The notes under the pieces: model-generated
Told to the model about the DNA's origin: nothing
Database searches by the model: none
The model's input: only the letters and a program-made list of their open reading frames with translations
Made by a program: the position numbers and the translations under genes
NCBI GenBank assembly: GCA_020747065.1
Contig: JAGMVK010000018.1
Span: 1,141,274-1,205,273 of the forward strand
DNA: 64,000 bases
Direction of reading: 5' to 3'
From: Cadophora sp. MPI-SDFR-AT-0126
Taxonomy: Eukaryota; Ascomycota; Leotiomycetes; Helotiales; Ploettnerulaceae
In this document: positions 24,672 through 37,012 of the stretch, piece after piece
Layout of the letters: each line of letters starts with the position of its first letter
How positions within the stretch are numbered: position 1 is the first letter of the stretch

Positions 24672-26019
24672 ATGGAGTCAAGCGGGAATATCCCCATCGA
24701 GAAGAGAGCGACCATCCCCGTCACGCCCAGTCCTCCGCGTCCCCATGTGCGGACTGATTACAGTGCGAAGACCGCAAAGATCCTAGAATCCTGCAAATGG
24801 AAGGATATAGAGACGTTGAGGCTACTCGCAGCTTCTGAAGGAGGGCTGGTCTCGGATGAGGTTCGCCAGCAGGCATGTTCGTGTCATCTAGAGAGGCTCC
24901 TTGGCGATAGCTGATCAGTATAACAGGGCCGCTACTCCTTGGCTGCAATGACCATGACAATGCTATAACGCAGGAAACTGGAAGTGGAGACTGGAAGTCA
25001 CTGCCTAAACACCGAGACGAAGATCAAGTCCAGCTGGACGTAGACAGGTCTTTCATATACTATCCCACAAGTAAGTACCGAGCCCCTTTACCAATACATT
25101 GAAGCCACATTGTGTTCCATACTGATACAATGGCATAGACCAGAGCCCTCGTGATCTCGATGCCCGGAAAGTAGAGTTGTCCGAGCTTATCACCGAGGTT
25201 CTACGACGGCAACCATATCTGTCCTACTTTCAAGGATATCATGACATTTGCCAGGTCTTTCTCTTAGTCCTCCGGCCACAAACTCGTACTCAAGCTGTAG
25301 CACGGCTTTCTGTGTTACGGATAAGGGACTTCATGTTGCCTACTTTCGCACAGGCACTGACCCAGCTGCACTTAATTCCAGCTATTCTCAACACCGTCAA
25401 CCCCAAGCTTCGAGACCATCTATCGCTGACTCAGCCCTTCTTCGCACTTTCTGGTACACTTACGATGTACGCACACGATATCCAAGAATACGGTGAGATA
25501 TCACGTTTGTTTGATATCCTCCTTGCACGTGAGGCGGTCTTCTCGGTCTATATGTTTGCACAGATCGTGCTGCAACGCTCTGATGAACTATTTGAAACCC
25601 CTGCCGACGAACCGGAAATGCTTCATTCCATCCTCTCAAACCTACCGAAGCCTTTGGATATCGAAGCACTTATAGCGAACACGATCCTATTATTTGACGA
25701 TCACCCACCCGAAACCTTGAGGATGTGGCGGTCGATATCAAGTTCAAGTGTATTGAAGACAGCTCGCTGGTATGACCAACTGTCGAGTCAGAATCTAGGA
25801 GATGGAGAGCGGTATTTCATGAAACAGTGCAAAGAATTGGAGTGGATTGAGCGGCGCAAGCATATGCTGAAGACATTATGGGAATACCGGAGGCCTGCTT
25901 CTACTGTAGGGTTAGCTATCCTTATTGGGGTTGTTTCCTTCTGGTTGAAGAGGACTGCGAGCCCGTCTGGAATTTTGGGAATGTTATGGAGGCAACTCTC
26001 GGGTTACCAGGGGCACTGA
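24672..26019 (+). CDS. TBC-domain Rab GTPase-activating protein, TBC1D20/Gyp8 type
   Basis: Accelerates GTP hydrolysis by a Rab, most likely Ypt1/Rab1 at ER or Golgi membranes, by the dual arginine/glutamine-finger mechanism. Three exons: 24672-24876, 24927-25070, 25139-26019; introns 50 bp (donor GTTCGT) and 68 bp; 409 aa. Both fingers are visible: Arg109 in LDVDRSF and Gln148 in YFQGYHD. The first splice recreates the conserved VSDEVRQQAWPLLLGC, with Trp69 split by the intron, which fixes the unusual donor. A single C-terminal membrane anchor (TVGLAILIGVVSFWLK) near 370-390 matches the tail-anchored Gyp8/TBC1D20 group. The gene ends 86 bp from the convergent VPS52 stop codon, so their 3' ends must nearly overlap. 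Confidence 0.92.
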
Positions 26020-26105
26020 ATGCTAATGCAATTGGCACCACCCTCGGATAGACCAGAGACAATTGATATTATATTGTACATATCTTGTAATAGTAGCATT
26101 ACTAC

Positions 26106-28137
26106 CTAAGCCTCTCCGAAGGCCGTTTTGAGTCCTTCGAAATGCTCCTGTTGTTCCAGCGCCAACTTGCCGTCGACATCTCCAATAATTGTCAGGATCA
26201 GGGAGTAGTTGTTATATAGAAACCTTTCCCTCTTCCTCGAGTCGCCAATGGCTTTGCTTGTCTTTGTCAAGAATGCCTCGATTTCACTGCGAAGTCTCAC
26301 TAGACTTGCCGAGACTGGTTCGTCATCTCCCGCTTCCGTACTCAAGGCCAAGATCCCTGCCATGAACTGGCCGAATCGCTGGGTCATGAAATGAGGGGCA
26401 GCGGATTGCCTCGCTTGCTCAGCTGCAGAGGGTTTTCGAGTCGACACTCCATTTGTGACCGTGCGAACAGACTCACAATGATGGTCCATCACAATTTGGA
26501 AACGTGGCCAGAGCAACATACTGGTGGCATTAATATAACCATCGACAGCGGGTATTTTTCGACGTTGAAGTTCAAATGCAAAATGCTGATTCACCCTTAC
26601 ACACAACAGAAGACCCAGACAGTCGAATGTCTCATGAACCAAAGACTTGGTTAAGCTTTGGCCAAGGGAAAACGTAGGCTCGAAGATGTAGTTGAAATGC
26701 CGCGAGATGGCGGAATAAGAGAGCGAGGGGGCAAAAAAAGTGGTGAGAAAGGAGTACTCAGCGGACGCGTTGTCAACTAGAGCAAGATTGAAATTCCTAA
26801 AGGGGACTTCCATGTAATGCATGGATTTTTCTTCTTCAGCGAGGAAAGAAGAGAGCGCCGTCTGATTTGACGTCTTCAGCATATCGATCCGACGACCTAA
26901 ATTGAAAGCATCGTGAGGTGTGGTTGATTTAGCGCCTGAAAGGATGTTTGACTTCCGAGTTCCGTCATCTTGCCCAAGAACGTCGTACTTGTCAATGATA
27001 TGTAGCTTGATTTTTTCGAGAGCTTTGAGGTACCGTGTGAACTGATTCACGAAATACCACCGCATAGTATTTATGTAAGCCTGGCCGATTTGTTCGGCCA
27101 GTTGAGGATGGTGTTTATGCAAGAAAGCAAAGAGATCCTTGTAGCGAATGAAGTGCTGCTGCTGTATGATCTGGGCATTGATGTTTGGTGATCGTAATGC
27201 TTTGATCTGGGCCACTATGAAGTCCCGAATTCGTTCAAGTGCCTGGAGGTGTCAATAATGGCTGCTGACGATGTCGAGTTTCCTTACTTTGTCAATCAGA
27301 TTGCCAAGTAAAGGCTTCAGATCATTGATGCCTTTGATATTGCGATTCTCTTTCGACTTGAGCTCCATGGCTTTGGATCTTTTCTCAACCTCGGCCAGAG
27401 CCCGAACCCAAGCTTCATCGATTGTGCCTTCAACAATCTTCTTTACAACCGCAGGGGAAACACTGATCTCTTCTACGACCGGGCCCAATCCATTCTCAAC
27501 GACTTTCCTGTTCTCCAGCCTCACGCTCAGCGCGGAGGATCTTGCTTGCAATGTTTCTATCTCAGCTGACACTGCAGCAAGGTCATTCTGAAAACTCGTC
27601 AGGTTGATTTCGACCGAATTGAGCACATCATCACAAGCGCGAATTGATTGGTGAAGGTCTTCGAATTTGGTCTTATCCTGTTTAACTATGCCCACGATCA
27701 GCAGAATGTGCGAAGGCTAGGGATGGGTGCGACTTACACTGCTCCGTGGTCTGCGTAGTGGATAAATATTCCTGAGATTGTGTGACAGTTGGGGAAATTA
27801 GTTGGCGCAGATTCAGACCCTCAAATTCGAGTTCGCTCTCAAATTCATCCATCTCTGTATTCCCAGCAGGAACTGCCAAACTTGTTTCTTGAACCACTGC
27901 ATTCCCCTCGGAGCCCAAGAGCTTCTCCAGCACAGTCAAAGGGTCCGGCGCATCAGGCACTGTCGCTGACTTCTTCAAACCCGACCCATCTGGTCTGCGA
28001 GAGGATGCTAATAGCGACGTCGTAGAGTCATTGGAATTTATGGAGAGCGAAGACGAGCGGGGACTGAAGCCGGGTCTCTGAATGGCAGACGCTGGACCAA
28101 GATGACTCGGCCTTCGTGGTGCCGAAGAATACGACAT
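26106..28137 (-). CDS. vps52: Vps52, GARP/EARP tethering complex subunit
   Basis: Subunit of the GARP complex that tethers endosome-derived vesicles at the trans-Golgi. Three exons: 28137-27738, 27685-27288, 27242-26106, with introns of 52 and 45 bp; 644 aa, usual for fungal Vps52. The N-terminus is Ser-rich; a coiled-coil region follows (SVEINLTSFQNDLAAVSAEIETLQARSSALS, residues about 160-200), then the Vps52 core (RYLKALEKIKLHIIDKYDVLG; MHYMEVPFRNFNLALVDNAS; FEPTFSLGQSLTKSLVHETFD). The start MSYSSAPRRPSHLGPAS is the only ATG in exon 1 that keeps the whole frame. It shares an 851-bp divergent promoter with eIF5A. Confidence 0.95.
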
Positions 28138-28988
28138 GATTGCGTTTGGGGGAAAACACAGAGAACGGTGCCGGCCAGAACGCTGATGAATTCCTCGGAC
28201 TTTATAGAGTCCTCCAACTTGTCAATGGCTGTGCCTGTGCCAGTGTCGGTGCCAAACACCAATCTCCTTTCCAACCGGACGCTCCCCAGCTCAGTAAATC
28301 GGTCGAAAATGAGGCAAGCTCTCGGAGCTCTAATACTCATATGGATTCTCCGGGCATGGTCGTGCTCGTGCTACGAGTACCTAATACCATAAGGCATCTG
28401 TCTAGTTCTAGTCGCTGTGGCACAATGAATCGCAGCGGTGAATAAGTCAACTGGAGGGTGGCAGACTTACTCCACAAGGCTGCTTTATGCCGGTATGTGG
28501 AATGGATGTGGATGTGGATGTGGACAGTATAGTACGGTAGGTATAGTAAGTGTCGAGAGGAAGAGAGTTTCGAGTTCAAAAGGAGTGGTTTGGGGGAAGT
28601 TTGTAAGGGCTGGCCGTCTACTCTATCTACCTCCGTAGATACTGTAGGAAGGGCAGGGTAGGGCAGGGCAGGTTCAGGTGCAGTGCGTGCAGTGGCGCTC
28701 CACGAAGACCCACTCTTCCGCCCAGCTCTCTTGTCCGGTTGGCTCGCTTCGCTTCCACTCTCGACTTGCATTACATTTTCCTCGTTCAAAAAAGACCACA
28801 CACAGACCACAGACCTCCTCCTGTCCTGCTCTGCTCTGTTCTGCTCTGCACCACACCCACGTCGCATTCTCTCTGCACTCTCCTGCTCCTCAACCTCTTC
28901 TCCCAACTTTTTCTTTCACCTGCGAACCGCCCCCCCATACCTGCTCCGCTCAATCCATCCTTACTTCGCACCCTCACTTTCATTCAAA
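28138..28988. promoter_or_regulatory. Bidirectional promoter VPS52 / eIF5A
   Basis: 851 bp separate the two start codons. The eIF5A side (28,780-28,988) is strongly pyrimidine-rich on the plus strand, as usual for highly expressed fungal genes, and ends AAAATGG at the start codon. A CTCCGTA motif lies at 28631-28637 and GGGCAGGGCAGG-like repeats near 28650-28672. Confidence 0.6.
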
Positions 28989-29824
28989 ATGGCGGACAAC
29001 GATGCCCAGGTACGTACAGGCAGACAGACAGATAGATTCACAGAGAGACAGAGAGAGGGAGAGGGCAAGAATTTGTTCAGAATACACCCCGCACCACACA
29101 CACGCCCCACCATCCAGACCAAAACCAGAATGTTGGCGCATCGAGTCGCCCTCCACAACCACGATGATGCCAACAACTCTCACATTTTTTTTATCAAAGT
29201 CTGCTAGAGGGACAATGCTAACGGAATATCATTACAGCATGAGCATACGTTCGATTCCGCAGATGCCGGTGCCTCTGCGACGTTTCCAATGCAATGCTCT
29301 GCCTTGAGAAAGAACGGCTTCGTCGTGATCAAGAACCGCCCTTGCAAGATCGTCGACATGTCTACCTCCAAGACTGGCAAGCACGGTCACGCCAAGGTCC
29401 ATCTTGTCGCCATCGATATCTTCACTGGCAAGAAGCTTGAAGAACTCTGCCCATCTACTCACAACATGGATGTCCCCAACGTCACCCGCAAGGAATACCA
29501 GTTGGTGAGTTCCACGGAAAATGCATACAGATTCATGTGCGCTACTAATACAGCCTTCTAGCTCGATGTCTCTGACGATGGTTTCCTCTCCTTGATGGCC
29601 GATGATGGTGAGACCAAGGATGATGTTAAGGTTCCTGATGGAGAAGTTGGCGAGAAGATTGAAAAACTCTTCACCACTGAGGAGAAAGATACCAGTGAGT
29701 TTTTGCCACAGCTTTTTTTTTTTCCGAAAGAAAGTTGACATTTGACACTTATTTAGACGTTATCGTTCTTACTGCCATGGGTGAACAAGCTGCCATTGAA
29801 GCCAAGGAAGCTCCTCGCGGTTAA
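28989..29824 (+). CDS. eif5a: Translation factor eIF5A (hypusine-containing)
   Basis: Binds stalled ribosomes and promotes peptide bond formation, notably at proline runs, and termination; activity needs the hypusine modification. Four exons: 28989-29009, 29238-29504, 29562-29694, 29757-29824; introns of 228, 57 and 62 bp; 162 aa. The first exon encodes only MADNDAQ. The hypusine site is Lys55 in [12 protein letters not shown]. The core reads [41 protein letters not shown] and [21 protein letters not shown], ending KEAPRG. The large first intron right after the start is typical of highly expressed fungal genes and may carry an enhancer of expression (inference). The reverse-strand ORF here is a shadow. 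Confidence 0.98.
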
Positions 29825-30767
29825 ATCACTTCAAGCCATGACTTCGCTTCGACCTTGTTGCCAGCAGTGGCATACCTCCTGTCTGCGGATTAGTGGCCTT
29901 GGAATGCTCAATCATGGAATATCTTCGAGGCTATGAAACCCGCAGTCTAATGGTCGTTGCGTGGGAGGCTATCTGGACACATTGACATTACACTGGTTAT
30001 ACTTCCTGGGCTTTGCAAATCATCATCTTCTTTTTGTCTTTGGTCGGTGCTACGTGACCACTATTTGGCCGGCGTAGTCAAATGTGGACATTTGGGATGT
30101 GTGCATAACATATCCGTAGAAATCGATGGTTTTTCTGACGAGACTATCTTTTGGCATTCCGTGAGATTTTCTTTCCGCCACTATTGTGAACTTGGTACCC
30201 CGCTGGAGGTAACCATACCGATTGCTGTCCTAGTATTTCAGTCCCCAGTGATTGGTTCCTTGATCCGCAACTCCATATTGTGTAACGAGGTTGTGCATCC
30301 TCCTGCATGAGTTGAGTTCCCCATAACATCGTGCATTCTTAACTTTCAGATGCAGTCCTATGTAGTGTGTAGGCTTGGGTGACCTCCGGTAGTCAGCGGT
30401 CTGTGAGGCAACTACGGGGTCGTTGTGACAAGAAGTGAAAGAACTTTCCCAGTTACCGACGCTGGATGTGCCCACACTCTTGAAAATCGACGCTCGAGAA
30501 CTATAACGCAGGAATTGCGAATGTCACAAATCAGGCTCGGACATTGAAAAGCAGTTTGAAGTTACAGAGAATAGTCGCCTCCAGATTTATTCACAACTAC
30601 TCACTGTACATGATCAAATGATACCCACAAGAACTTCGCCAAGAGGTTCTGGCACTTTGGGAGTGCGTCCATGTTATTGCTTTTTCAATCAATTGCAGGT
30701 CCATGGTAGAGAAAGCAGTGCTTTGGGATAATCAAGACTGCCAATGGAAATACTTGCCACAAGCCTT
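29825..30767. other. Convergent 3' spacer eIF5A / RRN7
   Basis: 943 bp between two convergent genes. It should contain both 3' UTRs. No coding or repeat feature identified; short open frames here lack support. Confidence 0.5.
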
Positions 30768-32610
30768 TTATTCCTCGTCTGAGTCCGCCAAGGACTGTCT
30801 CTTGATGTCTGCAAGTCTCCATCTCTCCAATCGAACCTCAAGCCGAAAGACATTACGGGCAAGCTTTTTTGAAGGTACTCCGACTATTGATGCTATGCCG
30901 CATTAGAATCGGTGGGGAACATGGATGTCATATAACGTACCAGCTAACTCGAAGAAAGCCTTCGCTTCTTTTGGGAGTTCCCCTTCCGTTCGGTAACGCT
31001 TGTAGAGCTCACCAGCCCGCGGGACTTCCCCCTCCGGAGTTGGATTTGGATCTTGCAGAATGAGAGCTTGCTGCACAGACTTAAGCCTGGCTACATCTTC
31101 CTCCTGGTGCATGTCATCTATATCTGTGCGGGAAGGTAGGTCATTGAGAGGAAATATGTGGAGCATTTGTTCGGATGCTACACAGCGTATTAGTAGGGCA
31201 GTGTGTTCCAAACAATTAGTACTTACTCTTCGGGTCTCGATCGTCAATCCAGGTGTTTTGATACCAGTCTAGGTAATCATCCATCTTCTTGGTATTCAGA
31301 TCCCAGACATCAGTATCCGTGACTTGGATTGCCTCGCCTCTGGCTAACCCTCGTAGTTTTTCTTGCGCAGTAGTCTTGAGCCATTGAGACCAGTCTAGCT
31401 TAACTGTTGAAGGATCAAAGTAGCTATCGGGAGTCCGATTAACTTTGTCAAATGGATATGCCAATTTCGTTGCTATGGCTATCAAGCTCACGAGTTGTAC
31501 CTCTGGATGACCAGTGCCTTTCCGTGCCGTCTTAGCCGTGGGGTATGCAAAGTCCATCTGGAGTAAAGACTCCAAACGACGAATGGCAGGATACAACTCA
31601 ACTATCCATAATTAGGAGAAACTCGCAATCTCGGATATTCGGGACCCACCAGGAAGACAGAGCTCCTTCATATATCGAAATACGAGTAAGGTTACGTTCA
31701 GCCTGGGCAGTTCCATATCGAATTCGAGGTTGTAAAACTCAGCCAACTGCGCTATACTGCTGTGAAGCTTCGCGCCGTCTAAAGGTGCTCTGATTTCAAG
31801 TGCAGCATGGAAGTGGGCTGGAAGCTTGGATCTCATCTCTTTGGGAACTTCTTTGATCTCAGCAAAGGTCAGCATGCGACTTTACAAGCTTGAGCCATGC
31901 TTACAGCACGATTATAGACAATTCTATCCTGAACAGCCCATTTGTGAAAGTCCCCTACGCTGACAGGTAACTTGAGCAGCAGCGTTCCTAAGTAGCACAA
32001 AGCCAGTGTTTCGATTAGCTTGGGAAGTTTCTCCTCCATCACCGCACTCTTCCTGCTCATTCTCGATCCTGTACTCCGATGCGTCATGCCATCAATATCG
32101 GTATTGTTTCCTTCACTTGCAGAGCTGAACAGCATCGTTCCTGTCCCAGAGCCATAACCACTCCTCTCATCTCTAGGAAAGTGAAGGATTCTCAGTCTCA
32201 GCTCCCAGAGGTCGCGAACAATAATTTGAAGCTCCTCTGGCAGACCCAAGGTAGTTACCAACCAATGGCACTGTTTCCTCAGAATCAACTGATAGCATTG
32301 CAGGTATAGCTCCTTTGCCTCACCACCACTGAGAATTGTCTCGACGCGTTGTCTCTCTTCTCTCTTCTTCCGAGATTTTTTACCCTGTGTATTCCAATCA
32401 TCCTCATCTTGCTGAGTTTGTGTGAATCCCTAGAATTGCGTCAGACACGTGATCTAAAGCACAGTCTGACGCTGAAGCACCAACCGCTTGCTCATGACCC
32501 CTCTGACAAAACTTCTTTCCATCTTCAATGTAAAATTTTCGAGCTCGGCACCCCTCCTCGGTGCAGCTCTCACCTCGCCGGAATCGTTGATACTCGATAT
32601 GCGAAGACAT
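30768..32610 (-). CDS. rrn7: Rrn7, RNA polymerase I core factor subunit (TAF1B-like)
   Basis: TFIIB-like subunit of the Pol I core factor, needed to start rRNA transcription in the nucleolus. Six exons: 32610-32485, 32429-31905, 31857-31650, 31601-31227, 31177-30941, 30883-30768, with introns of 47-57 bp; 528 aa. The N-terminal zinc ribbon is Cys16, Cys21, Cys35, His39 (C-x4-C-x13-C-x3-H). The next block GFTQTQQDEDDW follows the ribbon in the second exon. Cyclin-fold segments include HWLVTTLGLPEELQIIVRDL, LPKLIETLALCYLGTLLLKL and MDDYLDWYQNTWI. The last exon adds a C-terminal helix (VGVPSKKLARNVFRLEVRLERW); without it the frame stops early at 30903. The fourth position of the zinc ribbon being His is as in relatives. 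It is divergent from the ubiquitin-eL40 gene. Confidence 0.93.
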
Positions 32611-32942
32611 CGAAGGAAGCAACAGTTTTTACTAGCAGAATTTGTGCTACCTACACCGTGCAATGCAAGTTCATGTCTTAAGCCGAGGTAGGTTCGAGGA
32701 CCAAATAGGATTTGGCACATTGGAATAATGGAGGATGTTCGAGACGCTTGGTAAATATTCATGCCAGCCAGAAGATCTAGCTTGTCCGGGAGGTGGATCG
32801 CAGTGGCGAGTCCATATCACGTGTAGCTCAGCTTTAAGGTGGAGCCTATATTTCTCGCTTAGCCGCACAAGGAGCGAATATTCATCAACCTCGTTCTTGA
32901 AATCCCCGACAACAACGACGACGGCCTTACGAAACCGCCAAG
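32611..32942. promoter_or_regulatory. Bidirectional promoter RRN7 / ubiquitin-eL40 with CACGTG
   Basis: About 330 bp separate the RRN7 start codon from the inferred start of the ubiquitin-eL40 reading frame; part of it must be 5' UTR. A CACGTG sits at 32818-32823, near the middle. Joint control of a Pol I factor and a ribosomal protein gene would be sensible, but is inference. Confidence 0.5.
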
Positions 32943-33676
<734 letters not shown>

Positions 33677-34474
33677 ACGTTTCGCTTGTTCGGCGTTTGG
33701 AGGCTCCGGAAGATGGAGAGATGGTCAAGGAATCGGGGTTTTTTGCAGGCTTGCAAGCTGTATTATGCGCTTACAATAGCATGAGCACGCAATACGATGG
33801 ACAATGACCATTAATAGACTGTAATGGAATATGTGAGACTTGAGAGTTGCAGAGGGATTCTGCTCGATGGACGATGTTCAACTGGAGTACCTCTAGGAAA
33901 GGTCTCCTTCAGCTTATATTTCGTGACCTTATGCAAGGACGAACCAGCATCATTTACGCCCAGACAAAGCCTTCACCCTAAGTCATCGTCTCGAAAAGGT
34001 ATGGAATCTTCCGGGACCGGATTTCAGCAATGGCTGCGCACTGAGGTCCAGCTAGAACTCCACCCATTTACCTTTTGGCATCCTACGAGGTGTGATTGTT
34101 ATCCAACCTAAATTTCTTCCTCGTACCATTCAAACCAGATATGGTACTCATAATTGCTAAGATATGAATACAAACATGAGATAGTATATGCGGCTCTGCT
34201 AACAACATTGCAACGTGCAACGGCAATGGCGGGGGTTCTCGAGGCAGGGATGCGAGGTGGATGCGCGGCAACCGGAACCAGGGGTCGCTACTTAGAGTAC
34301 AGAGAAGATTGAAGCTAGCGAACGTGGAAGCTGTCAAATCGATGCCTGCCTCGACCAAACACCGTCGCACCTACACACACACACACACACACATACATAC
34401 GGCTTGGACATGCGGAGCGCAACATAAAACAACCCACCTAGTTGTTCTTACTCTCAGCCTCGAAACCTCAGAAA
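33677..34474. other. 3' flank of ubiquitin-eL40 and promoter of the Yip1-family gene
   Basis: 798 bp between tandem genes. A CA dinucleotide tract (34,374-34,392) sits about 80 bp upstream of the next start codon. No gene seen. Confidence 0.45.
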
Positions 34475-35456
34475 ATGTCTGGCCCAGGTGCTGGTTACGA
34501 CGTAGTGGTCGATGTTGACGACGAGGGAGACGTATGTCCTCCCTATATTCAACAAGAACGAGACTGCGTGCATTGCTAACTAAATCAGCTGGGGCACACC
34601 GACCTTCAAGAGGATCTTGAATTCCATTCGTCCAACTTCACTACCGATAATTCGACGCATTCAAGAAAGCTCCCAGGTTCATCACCGGGTCTCCCTGCGC
34701 CGGCAACGGCTGGAAGCGGTTCCTCTAAGCGCTACCTCTGGACATTATCCTTCTATGCGCAGTTCTTCGATGTTGATACTAGCTCGGTGTTATCAAGATG
34801 CTGGGCAGCGTTATATCCACGAGCAAACTTCCTCGATGTCCTGGAAGGCAATCCTGATCTCTATGGGCCAATCTGGATTGCGACCACCGTGGTGTTCATA
34901 CTCTTCTTGGGAGGCACAATAAGCAAGTATTTGGCAGAGACTGGCAGTGAACATTTCGTCTACGACTTTAGACTTCTGAGCGGTATGTACATTATGAAGC
35001 TTGGTTCTCTCAATACCATGCTAATTCTTTAAAGGTGCCGCTGGCCTTATCTATGGCTATACTCTCGTCATCCCCATCGCCCTATTTCTCGCACTAAAGT
35101 ACTTTGGAAGCGAATCTGCCAATCTACTCGAATGCTGGGCTCTATATGGATATTCTAACCTCATCTGGATTCCCGTCGCCTTGATTTCCTGGTCTCCTAT
35201 CACAATCCTGAACTGGGTCTTTGTTGCTGTTGGATTCGGTCTCAGTGTTGCTTTTCTCCTCAGGAATTTATACCCAGTCTTGAGCGCAACGGACAAGCAA
35301 ACCAGCAAAGTTTTGCTGATTCTGGTTGTCTGTCTTCATGCTGGATTGGCTATTGCGATCAAGGTTCTGTTCTTCGCCCATGGAAGTCCCGTTGCGAAGA
35401 CCCCCAAAGATGTGCCAGATGCAGGAGAAGGAACAACGAAGTTCCTTATGTTTTGA
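34475..35456 (+). CDS. Yip1-domain Golgi membrane protein (YIPF1/2, Yip5-like)
   Basis: Polytopic protein of the Yip1 family, which binds Rab/Ypt GTPases at Golgi membranes. Three exons: 34475-34531, 34589-34982, 35035-35456, with introns of 57 and 52 bp; 290 aa. After a soluble acidic N-terminus comes the motif FFDVDTSSVLSRCWAALYPR and five hydrophobic segments: IWIATTVVFILFLGGTIS, YTLVIPIALFLALKYF, LLECWALYGYSNLIWIPVAL, WVFVAVGFGLSVAFLLRN and VLLILVVCLHAGLAIAIKVL. The conserved YGYSN motif is in the third. The short hydrophilic tail faces the lumen or ends there. The subfamily (Yip5 versus YIPF1/2) is a judgement. Confidence 0.92.
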
Positions 35457-35744
35457 TGGGTCTTAGATAATAATAGTGAACCTAAGGTGTATAGTAGAAC
35501 ACAGAGATAAGAGAATTGCGATTCGCCACAAAATGTTCTTCCACGTTACCCGTGTACCTTTGCGGGTCCGCGAGATCCTGTTATGGGTAGGGCTCAAGGG
35601 AGTCGAAAGCCACTGCATTTTCCGTCTTGCTAGCTCGAGACTTGACCCTCCTTGTGAATTCCATATTCGTTCTCCTTGACCGGTCTATGTCGTCGAGATC
35701 CATTGGCTACCAGACCAACCCAGCCATTATGCTACTCTTTTCTG

Positions 35745-36324
35745 CTATTTTCTATTCTCCTTTACACCCCCATTTTGATCCCAATCCAGCCAGCTTCCCT
35801 GATACTCTGCAACATTATCCCAGCCAGCTTGCCTTGCCAATGCTGCCGCAGTACGACTGCGCACGCCTGACTTGCAATAGAAGATGACCTCCTGCTCCTT
35901 GCTTGGCCTCTCAAATCCAAATCTGTCTTCGAACTCTTCTGCAGTGATAAAAAATGAATCCGGCTTCGAAGTAACAGGAATGTTAATGGATCCGGGGATG
36001 GTGCCCGTGGCTTGCAGCTCTCCTGGTTCCCGGCTGTCGATTAAAATGCGATTTGGATCTGGTTTCTCGACGAAAGCTTTTACCTACGGTCTGTCAATGC
36101 GGAAGCTCAAAGAAAAGTACGCGGAGTCTTACATCTTCAAAGGAGTAGTAGATCTTGCTATGAGATGATTCCTGCGAGTAGAACCTTGAGTGCGAAGCTT
36201 GACTAATGCCAGGAGGGACCCGAGGAAGGAGATTTGGTCGCACTCTGACTTGTCGAGCTGCTCGTGGAATTGAACATCGTGATGTCCGAAGAAGAACAGA
36301 GGTCACAGTGCGGTGCATGGTCAT
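35745..36324 (-). CDS. Mitochondrial-type rhodanese-domain protein
   Basis: Single rhodanese domain, probable thiosulfate sulfurtransferase, similar in layout to yeast Rdl proteins. Two exons: 36324-36133 and 36083-35745, with a 49-bp intron; 176 aa. The N-terminus (about 1-55) is Arg/Ser-rich without acidic residues (MTMHRTVTSVLLRTSRCS), a likely mitochondrial presequence. The domain contains LIDSREPGELQATGTIPGSINIP and the active-site loop FYCKSGVRSRTAA with Cys134 (CKSGVR). It ends AEYQGSWLDWDQNGG. The ATG at 36324 is the first in the frame; the open frame upstream has only non-ATG codons. Divergent from ASK1 and convergent with the Yip1-family gene (289 bp apart). Confidence 0.9.
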
Positions 36325-37012
36325 GTTGCTGATATCTTGAGGTTTGACATGGACGCCAAGTGGCACTTCTTGTTCTTGTTCTTGTTGTTCCTGCTGTGCG
36401 GTGGTCAACAGCTTCCCCGGGATCAACCTACAGATAGATAAATCCCTGTCACTGGAATCGTCACGCCTCACACGCGCGGTCGCAGGGAAAGTTGACAAAC
36501 AACATCACACTTTCAGACTTGTGTGAGCCCGAATGATAACAATCGTGATGACGTTCTGATAGATATCACTCTTGCATTCTAGATTAATTCATGCTTCTTC
36601 ACCAATGGAAGCAGATTGGCCATCTCCGTGGGTGGCACGGTACAAAGCCTAGAAAGTCATCTGGTTCTCACCTACTCACTCGTAACTCACAAAAGTACAA
36701 AGCATGCTCCCTTCCCACAACTTGATTGAGAGGAGCCAAGGGAGGAAGAACAGTTGGTCTTGCTTAATGTCATCAAAAAGAGTGTTGCTCACCCAGCTAT
36801 CGATCGACTGAAGAGACCGTACTACTCCACTGTACAAGTAGTACTCCGTAGAGGAGGGACCACCAGAAGCGAGACGGCATGGAACAACGAGCGCGTATCC
36901 TCCCCTCGTCTCCGCGTCAAACTCCCGTCGCGAAAAGTCCTGTTGATTCTCGCTCGCATCCAACCACCTTCCCAGCCCAATTCAACTCTTCCATTCCACC
37001 AAAGGTAGCAAA
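36325..37012. promoter_or_regulatory. Bidirectional promoter rhodanese gene / ASK1
   Basis: 688 bp between divergent start codons. It contains a CTCCGTA motif at 36844-36850 within an ACTGTACAAGTAGTACTCC context, and pyrimidine-rich sequence before the ASK1 start. Confidence 0.5.

Noticed and set aside
28678..29307. Plus-strand frames of 209, 174 and 98 codons at eIF5A
   Set aside because: They read through the pyrimidine-rich leader, exon 1 and intron 1 of eIF5A in other frames.
30884..30940. Apparent stop of RRN7 at 30903
   Set aside because: The frame meets a GTACGT donor before the stop, and the exon ending at 30768 supplies a fitting C-terminal helix.
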